A stretch of 64,000 bases of DNA, taken from Casuarius casuarius (lineage: Eukaryota > Chordata > Aves > Casuariiformes > Casuariidae). Made by a program: the position numbers and the translations under genes. The notes under the pieces were generated by a model. It was not told where the DNA came from. It saw nothing but the letters and a program-made list of their open reading frames with translations, and searched no databases. Each line of letters begins with the position of its first letter. The first letter of the stretch is position 1. Of this stretch, positions 42,201 through 51,200 are shown in pieces. The stretch spans positions 197,933-261,932 of the forward strand of contig PTFA01000339.1 of the NCBI GenBank assembly GCA_003342895.1, written 5' to 3'.

Positions 42201-45200
42201 TGACCGCCACAGAAGGACCAGCCAAATGCGCTAAGCTTCTTCAGGCTAGGGGAGAAATGACAGTAGATGACGACAAACGACACGGAGGAGATGGAGGGGA
42301 GGACACAATGAACAGTGTTTCCCTGTTCAAGAGCTACAAGGGTCAAATGTAACCTAAAAGGGAAAAAAGAGGAGGGAGGAAAACAGGAAGGAAGGAGCTC
42401 TTTACACAAAAATAACCAAGCTGCGGAGCACTTTTTTTGCAAAAAAAGAAAAAAAAGAAAAAGAAAAAAGAAACCGGACAAGGGCTATTAAGGACACCAT
42501 TCCTTATTCAGGAAGTTTCTGGACTGTTAGAGAACCAAGTTATCACTCTGTGCTTGTCCCAATTTCTTCTCCCATTTAGACCTTCACTATGGCCCAGTGT
42601 CTTGGAAGATATCCAGTCACTCAGGTGGACCAGAATGGACCTTCTCACATGCTTAGCTTCACAATCAGCTTGTTGAGATTGACACTACTTTCCACTGTTT
42701 GAAGTTTTAGGAATTCATGTACCGTCTGTCACTGCACTTGATCCTTTGAAATTATAAGATCAATTGAAAACAATCAGAATTTAGAGAGACTGAATTTAGA
42801 ATGAGCCTGTGATGTTGAGAAGTATTATAGGGACAATTAACATTTGCAGAGGTCTAGCTTACTATGAGACAATTTGGAGAAGACAGACCCACTTCTGTTC
42901 TTTTTTTTCTTTTTTTTTTCTTCCTCGAGGAACATAAAATTTTGCCACAAATATTCACAGTGAAGATCTTTGCCAGTATTCTTCCTGGTTTGTTTGGCTT
43001 TCACCAGGACAACCAAGCAGACAGCAGCAGATCAGATATGCAGTACACAAACTAGGACACTACTATTTAGGGCACAGCAGCCCCTTAGAGCTTATCCACA
43101 CGGAGCCCGTGTGCAACATGCTCTACAGGGGAGCAGTGAAGCATTAACTGAGGCTGAAAGATGGGAGCTGCTCCCATAACGTATCAGCACACATACTTTA
43201 ACTCTTTAGGATCATCTTCGATCTACGCAGAACTTTATAGTACCTGGGCAGAACTACTGCAGACAACAAAAGCAAATTATGACATGAAATCAGGTCCTCT
43301 GCTTTAATCCAAAGTAGAACAGCCTAGTTTAGATAGCTCAGATTTCTTACAGCAGTTCTTGATGGGATAAAGGCTCATTGAAGAAGGTATTTTAGCTACT
43401 GGTATAGGACAACGGCAAAGATGTGAGAGGGGGAAAATAAAATTATAACGATAAGAATTTTATGGGTCAATATTTTCAAGGCTATATTGATTTAAACTAG
43501 AAATTAGCAAGCCAGGGAGATGCATCACTCCCTCCATAAACATTATTTATAGCTGTATCCCTTGTTTCCCTTCCAGGCTGGATGAACGGTTTTCTGACAA
43601 TGCCACCCCCTACTGAGGACTACTGCAATTGGCAGGGGGGTTTTGTTTTTTTTTTTTTAATATTCCTGTGCTGCGAAGGGACTCCTGAAGGTAACGACTC
43701 AAACAGCAATTTTTTTTTTTATTTTCCTTTTATAGCCTCCGCATGCTTTACAAAATTCAGCGCTCTTCTCCGACCACAAAGTACTGCCTTCCCTCTGCCT
43801 CATGGAAACACTTCACCTTAGCAGAGACGGGACCAAGGACTGAACAGAAACCGAGCTCCTTCCTCGGAGATTAAGTCTAAGAGGGCTCTAGGAGCTGGGC
43901 CTTTCCCCACGCTGCCCCACTGCAGGGGATTTAAGGATCCATCCCCCCAGGCTTCACTCTTCACGATCATTAGTATTACTAAGGGAAATAATTTGCATTA
44001 AAATGCAGTAACCCCATAGGCTTCGTGAAAATACTTGATTTCAGGTGAGTCTACTCAGGACGTGCTATTCCTAACATGTCGGCTGCTTAAGCACATAAAA
44101 TTTAGGTTAACACAGAAAGCAAAATTCCCCATTCCCCCTCTCTCAGCTGAAATGCAGCCGAGGAGACAGGTACGCTGCAGCTAAAGGGCACTTAAGGAAA
44201 GCCACAGCTGGAAGAAAAACTGCTTATTTTATTTCCATCCTATTCTCTACGCAAACAAGCCAGATCCAGACCTATTGTTTATATTCAGCCTCCCTGGAGG
44301 CAGTCTTTAGCACGTATCTTATACAACCCTGCTAATTTTGTATTTCTGACCTACATACGATATTATACTGGGGAAGAGAGGGCGAGAATGACAGGATCCT
44401 AAAGGCTATATTTCAAACAACATCCTCAATAAAGAGACATCAAGATATTAAAGGCCTTTATCTGATTATTCAGTGTGAAAGATTCTCAAATTAATCAGCC
44501 TCGTGACCGTGTTTTCAATATGCTGCCAAGTGATGAGCAAAGCCTTTTTATTTGTACCTAGCACCAAAAACAAAGCAAGGCAAAGGGCCTGGAAGATCAC
44601 AGGTACAGTTTAAGGCGAACATGCTTTGCAGCCAACGATGATGAAAAAAAAATCACAGCGCTGTAATAAAGCAGAAGTGTGAATAATTTTGCTGTCATTA
44701 GGTATTACAGCAGTCTGGGCAGCCAGTCACGTGAATTGAAACCCGGCGCCTATTGGTTACAAATGACATCATGATATGTCAAGGCACCAGCTCCTGCTTC
44801 TTTTATGCTTGGAATAAAATTGATCTCGCATTGGGCATACTTTAGCTCCCTCTGCTGATGGCAAGGCCTTAGAAAACGCATTCCCCAAACCCAGACCAGA
44901 TGGCCTATTTCTGCAGCTTAAGAGCCGCTATGCTCCTAAGCGTTGGATTTCATGCCCTGCGGCAACGATCTCAACCCCAGCCACTCTTCAAACCTTTTTC
45001 CTCATTCCAGTAAGTCTAAACAACAGAAAAGGCATCACACGGGACGGGAAGCTCTGAGGATACAGAGGAGCAAGTTACCTTTCTGCTGGAGAAGTGCGCA
45101 TGCTTCCCCAGCTTGTTATTAAGAGCCTCGAGGAACATCTCATCCGTAACCTTCCCAACGTTCATGCATGCATCGTCCAGAATGGCAATGATGCCCTTGT

Positions 45201-48200
45201 GCTGCTGCTCCACCAGGTCAACGATGATCTGATTGTTAAAGTAATCAATCTGTAAAACACAGAAGAACAGGCATATATATGACTTTGGCAACTGAAAGCA
45301 GGAGAACAGCAGTATACCAGTGTTAGCCACTGCTTGGTGAAGTTTTATTATTTGTCTGGCAGGAGTATTAGGCCCACCCTTCACAGGTGAAGCAATTAGC
45401 TCACAACACGCAGATCACTAACTAAAAATTAAGCAGGCAACTATTGCAAACATACTCTTCTATCACTAAACAGCAGAAAATAAGATCTTTTACATACCTC
45501 ACATTAATCTCAAGACTTCTCCTAAAACTCAGCTGCTACAGAATGCACTTTAAAATAGCTTAAAATTCAACTGCGCACAGTTACATCAGTGAAAACTAGG
45601 GGAAAATAAGAAAAGTGTGAAATCCAGTACAGGACAATTAGTTTACTAAACACCAGTAACTTTTTTTCACATGGTGACACAGAAATAGAGGTCAAGAGCT
45701 CTCCAGTTCTTTCCTAAATAAAAGGTAAACACCCTTTCCTGGAGTGGGTTCCTCCACAATTAGGTTTTAAAAGGTGCTGGGTAAGTTATCACAAATGGTT
45801 CCACACCCGTGAAAATGGGAAACTTATTAATTTACTATAAATGGAGGGTCAAAACTCTTAATATCAATCTAATCTGAGCCAACATCCTACCATTAAAGTC
45901 TATCTTATCGCTGGCATTATTAAAGGAACTTGAATATCAGAACTCTCATTTTTTTCCATTTGAGTATCTAGAACTAGACAAAAACAGATAAGCATTTACA
46001 TTAAAAACTCAGTCACAGAGATGCCACAAGATGTTTTAACTCAGACCTGAAATCCCCTGTTTTCTAAAACCATGGCAAATATAGAAAAGTTACCAGATAA
46101 TCAGTTAGCTTCTTCCACAGTCTGACTTCTAGCCAGCAAGCCTGATAGTACGACTGGCATCGACACAGATGTCCTGTTAACTTGGACAGGAGCTTACATG
46201 GGGAGCAACTTTAAATCTGGGACTTCTGCTGGTACAGTGACCTCAAACCAACCTCTCCCTCCCCTGCCAACTGACTCACATGCTTCCAGGGAATTCCCTC
46301 GCGCTGGTACTCTTCCTGTTCTTGCTTTAGAACCAGCTGAATAAAGAGCTGCTGTAGCTTTTCATTGCAGTAATTAATGCAGAATTGCTCAAAACTGTCA
46401 AAAAAAAAAAAAAGGCAATGAGTTTTCTCACATGGGAAAGGAGAAGGCTCAGCACTGTGCTTTAGCAATGGGGCTCACCTGTTGTTGTCAAATATTTCAA
46501 AGCCATAGATATCCAGGACCCCGATGACTGTGTTTTTCCCATGTATTGTAGTGTCATAGTTCTTCACTTCAATCACGTCATTGATGTGTGTCACGATCCA
46601 ACAAAAGAGGCGCTCATATATTGCCTGCCAGGAAACAAACACCAAGGAGTTTTACCTGCATCTCTCTGTTCTTTCCGGTACATGCAACACAGTGTTACAA
46701 AGCTTAATTCAAGATGCTGCCCGCAGTAAAGAAAAAAAACACAGATGAAATTCTACTAAAAGTGAACAGCTACTGACAAAAAGAAAATATCCCATAAAAA
46801 TGTTTCTTTTGCTTCCAAAACACATATACGCAATGTCTAAATGCTAATGGGGTCACTAGGTATGGTGCTTCCCCCACTTGATTCCAGGCTGCTTTTCAGC
46901 TGGCTAAAAACTTCCACACCTGGAAATTATTTAACTGTACAGAGGAGCAAGTGAGAGTTCAAACAGTTATAGAAACCTGACAACTGAACCCAACAGCAGT
47001 AAAATTATACAGTTCACCTTTCAAAAAGAAAATGACCATCGGTATAAGTATCTTCAAAGTCTGTAGGTTCAAAATGCACTCTGAAGCTATGGAAATATAT
47101 AATCTTATACAAAAAGTCAAGTTAAAAATCAAGGATCCGTCGTAACTTCATCCATTCTTCCCTTAGCATTTGATTTTTCAGCTATAGAACACAGGAGCGC
47201 GTACTCAGAAATAAATTAGCATGTCTCAGCAAACACTATACTCATTAATCCACCCAGGAATCCTATCGGTAGCTGAGCATTGAAAAACGTGCACTTACGA
47301 AGCATTTCAAAATTTAGTGCCTTCTTCAGACGTCGTCATTCTTTGGTGCACCAAGTACAACTCAACCAAACACCCAAAAGCTAAAGAAACGCATTCGAGC
47401 TACCGTCACCTACAAAATCAGATGCAGAGAAGGAAAATTTAAACTCACTTTTGCAAAGGCATCTCTGCCATAGGTGGCTTCTTGCTCAGTATGCTGTTTG
47501 TCGATGACATCCCGACCTGTGGCTACAGTTCGGAACAAGAGAGCCTTCTCCACCATGTCAGATTTGGTCGACAGCAAGTCTGCAATGACCGACACAACCT
47601 TGCCGTTTTCTATTAGAGGCGTATCACCATCCACAGAAAACTTCAAGTTCCCCTGCAATAAATAGCAAGAAAGTAGATTTACATTTCTCGGTCTATTATT
47701 AACATCAGTCAGTAAACCCCGAGTTCATCCATACCTCATCTGCTATTCAAGCCATTAAAATTTCTTAATAAATAAGAAGGGTGGAGCTTGCGTATCCACA
47801 TAGCCACAAAGATCCTCACTTCAGTGGAAGCAACAAAGCCTGACTCAAAAAAAAAGCATCCCTTCTCAACGTTCAGCTGACATTTGTGGAGGTTTAATCA
47901 AGCACTGGCGCAAGGTCCACAGTCTAGCGATGGGATCTAACAGAAAGTATACAAATTCTAGATGTAGCTTTTCATTTTTAATGCAGCTTGCCACGAGAGT
48001 CCTAGGCTGGAGTTCTTATTATAAAGCTCTTGCCCACAAAGGTAATGTGAATATTGCAAGGAAGGTGACAAGTCAGCACCGCTAATAGGATGTGACTGAC
48101 AGTGTAATACCATGGTAGCATTGCTACTGAACACCTGCAACCCCAGAATTAAGTACCAACGCCACTGCACCATCTGCAACAGTGGTCTCGCATCCCATCT

Positions 48201-51200
48201 GCGTGGCCTCACGCTGCTCTGCCTCCGTTGCCTTCCTCCACGCTGCGGCAGTACTACCCCAGCGAGGGGAGAGAATCGGAGGAGAGATACGGTTTTCTTT
48301 TGCCTTCTTGCCCCTGCCCACCTGTGGTGCTCTTCTCCTCAAGGAGACATCAGAACGGAGCTACAGTGACAGCGCGTAGGGGAGGAGGGCCTGCGGGTCC
48401 GCTCAGCACACGGAGAACAGCAGGGCTCCTGTACCCTGTTGTGCTCAAGTCTCCACCATGAAGTGAGGTGCAATCTCTCAGCAAAATCACCGTGGTGAGG
48501 GAAGAGTGAGGGAAAAGGAGACTCCCTACCTGCTAGCTGCCAAAACCCAAACAATTCCTTTCCAGAACATTGGCAGAGCCCAGAACTTCGTGGTACGGCT
48601 GTTTGGGGATGTGGAATACGAAGAACTAAATGTTATCTTCCACCAATACTGCGGTGCTCTATTTCACCAAGGAATTTCACTCACCACCGGTAGTTTTAAC
48701 CTGTACACACTTTCCCAGCCAAACAACCTTAGACCTGCTGGAAGTACAAATATACCGTTTGACCACTCCTGAAGAACAGCCTACTAACGGGTGGGCAGAG
48801 AACTTACCAAGTGGAGAATGGCTGCCACAATTTTGTAGACGGTCTGAATCTCCTCTTGCTTGAAGCCTATCACTTTCATGGCGTCCGCTACTGCTTTGAA
48901 CTCTGCACCATCGTTGTTGGAACACTGAGGAGAAAGAGATGAGTTTGGGACAAAAGGTTCTTCACGAAACTGTCACTGGTAATGGGTCAAGCTGGCCAAA
49001 ATACCTCTGCCTGCATTTATTTTTAATGACAATGTATTTCCTACTGCAGAGGATTGCTTTTCATAAATAGGAACAAGTGGACTATGCGCAAGTAAACATA
49101 CGCTTGTCTTCTAGGTCCAGAACCTCCATTAAAAATAGCAGATAGGTGTTACCTTTCCACAGTCACCTCAGTCTCAGCTTCTGCTATTTCAGTAGTAGTT
49201 TTAAGTATTTAAAGATGCATTTACAATTAAGACAAGCTAGCTGCAGCTCACTGACAACACCCTCACCTTTAGCTGTGCTCCAGGACGGATATAGTTGTAT
49301 GCAGATGCATCTTTCTGAAGGTGTAGAGATCGCAACATCTGGTCAGAACCCCCCTGCAGGAGCTGCACAAAGAGTATTTTAAGAAAAGCTGAGCCAAAAA
49401 AAGAAAATCCTTCCTTTTTCATAGTAAATCAATCTTTTACGTTCAATAAATTCTGTTCCTTACGCATCTGCTTGACAAGCAAAACCAAAGAGATGAAATT
49501 ACTGCTAAAGCAGAATCAGCTACATCACCTAGAGTCACAAGCAGGACATTCGCCAGGTACATGGACTGCACCATTGCAAGGCTCTGAACACAGCCCAGAA
49601 AACGCAAGCCTGAACCTCTTCACAGACCAGACATGTTTACATTTATGACATGCCACAGATGCTTTTTGGCAAGCACGTTGACCTTCTCTGCTACACGCAG
49701 AGACTTTCCAATGGGGAAATGACATGTTTATTAGAAAGGTGCTAACATGCTACTATGGTGTACTGAACAAGTGGAAAAAAATAAACAAACCTGCAGTTTT
49801 CTCACCACAAAAGCAAGAATAAAGGTTATACTAATAGGCCAACCATTTCCCCCAAAGGACACACAAGGGAAGCACCATACAGTATGGAAGACATTAAAAA
49901 GAACCCAAAGAAAAAAGAAAGTGAACTTGGTGTCATAGAATTACTTCCATATGGACAAGAGAGGCCTCAAAACAAAAATACAGGGATTAGACTTATTAAA
50001 AATAAAGCAGAGAGTCAAAGTCCAATATTCTACTGTATTTGTTTAGTCAGCCTCCTTTTAAGTTTACAAATGTGTTAATGTGGGACTGGAAGGTAGAAAC
50101 CAAAATCTTCCCCTGCTCCTCCCCAAAAACAGGCCTCTTCCAGTAAGCGAAGAACCAAAAGATCGCTCAAGACGCAACGACGCAGGGAATCCTTTGCAAA
50201 ATACATGAGAGGCTGAAAGCTTTACGCATTTTGTCTATCGTGTCCGGGAAACTCGGAAACGAGTCATTATTTTCAAGAGGTGAATACCAACCTGGTAGAA
50301 AGAATGAAAGCTTCGTTCCCCTGGCTGCTGCACAATCACACGAGACTGAGGGGAAAAAAAAAATACAAGATACGTATTTCTGGATGTGGACAACCTGCCC
50401 CCCCCCCCCCCCCAAAGCATCTCCCCTTGGAAGCGAATGCAGCAGTTCGCTACTACTAAAATACCACCAAATTAGTGTTATCTTGCAACAAGTCTATTAT
50501 GAACATTATTAGCTAGGCACGATCATGGAGTTTGAAGTCTCTATGCAAAAGACCTGCTTGCGTAACAGCTGCAACCTGCTATTTTTAACCAGGAATCCCA
50601 TGTGGCAGCTACCAAATTGCTTTCACGTGAGAGTCAAGTAAAAAAGTCATTTTAGCTTAAGGGTTACTTAATAGCTGGAAAGGAGAAATGGGATCATGCG
50701 ACTGCAAACAAATGCTCCCCGGGCCACGGTTAGGGCCTTATGGTAACTACTTCCAAAACACCAGGGCAGGAGGACCAACAGCACCCAACCACTGTAAAAT
50801 TTAACTGTCACTTTTAACGCAAGAGCGCTGTTTTAGAGAGCAAGGCATAGCTCTGGCTGCAGAGTATTCATCCTGAACCAGCGTCAGACAGCATGAGAAA
50901 AACAGTTAACTGCAGCAGACCATCAACAAGCAGCTTATCCTTATTTTATATCATGAGTTTTAACTATGGAAAGCGACTGCATGTGCATCCCCACTCCAGT
51001 GCAAAGTCCCTGCCTATTGATGGCCTGGGTAGTATCAAAATCCTCAACTGCTTTGAAAGTGGAAACAGATTGAACCAGCTAGAATTGAGGCTGTTAAATA
51101 AAGGGTCGTGATTTAAGTCACTGCGGTTCCACCTCTTTTTTTTTTTTTGCATGGAAGTATCACATGTTAAAACATTTTTTTTTATAAAACAAAGTGTTTA

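Larger units (their letters stand above)
40476..45078. other. MYO1D intron 11 (4.6 kb)
   Basis: Donor GTAACT, acceptor ATTTTAG. Contains an A17 run, a long CR1 fragment with an A-rich 3' neighbour, pyrimidine tracts near 42900 and 43650, and a promoter-like motif cluster at 44728-44771. No coding content beyond decayed LINE sequence. Confidence 0.8.

Noticed and set aside
42125..42481. 118-codon minus-strand open frame ending near an A-rich tract.
   Set aside because: Lies antisense over the CR1 reverse-transcriptase remnant and is low complexity at its start.
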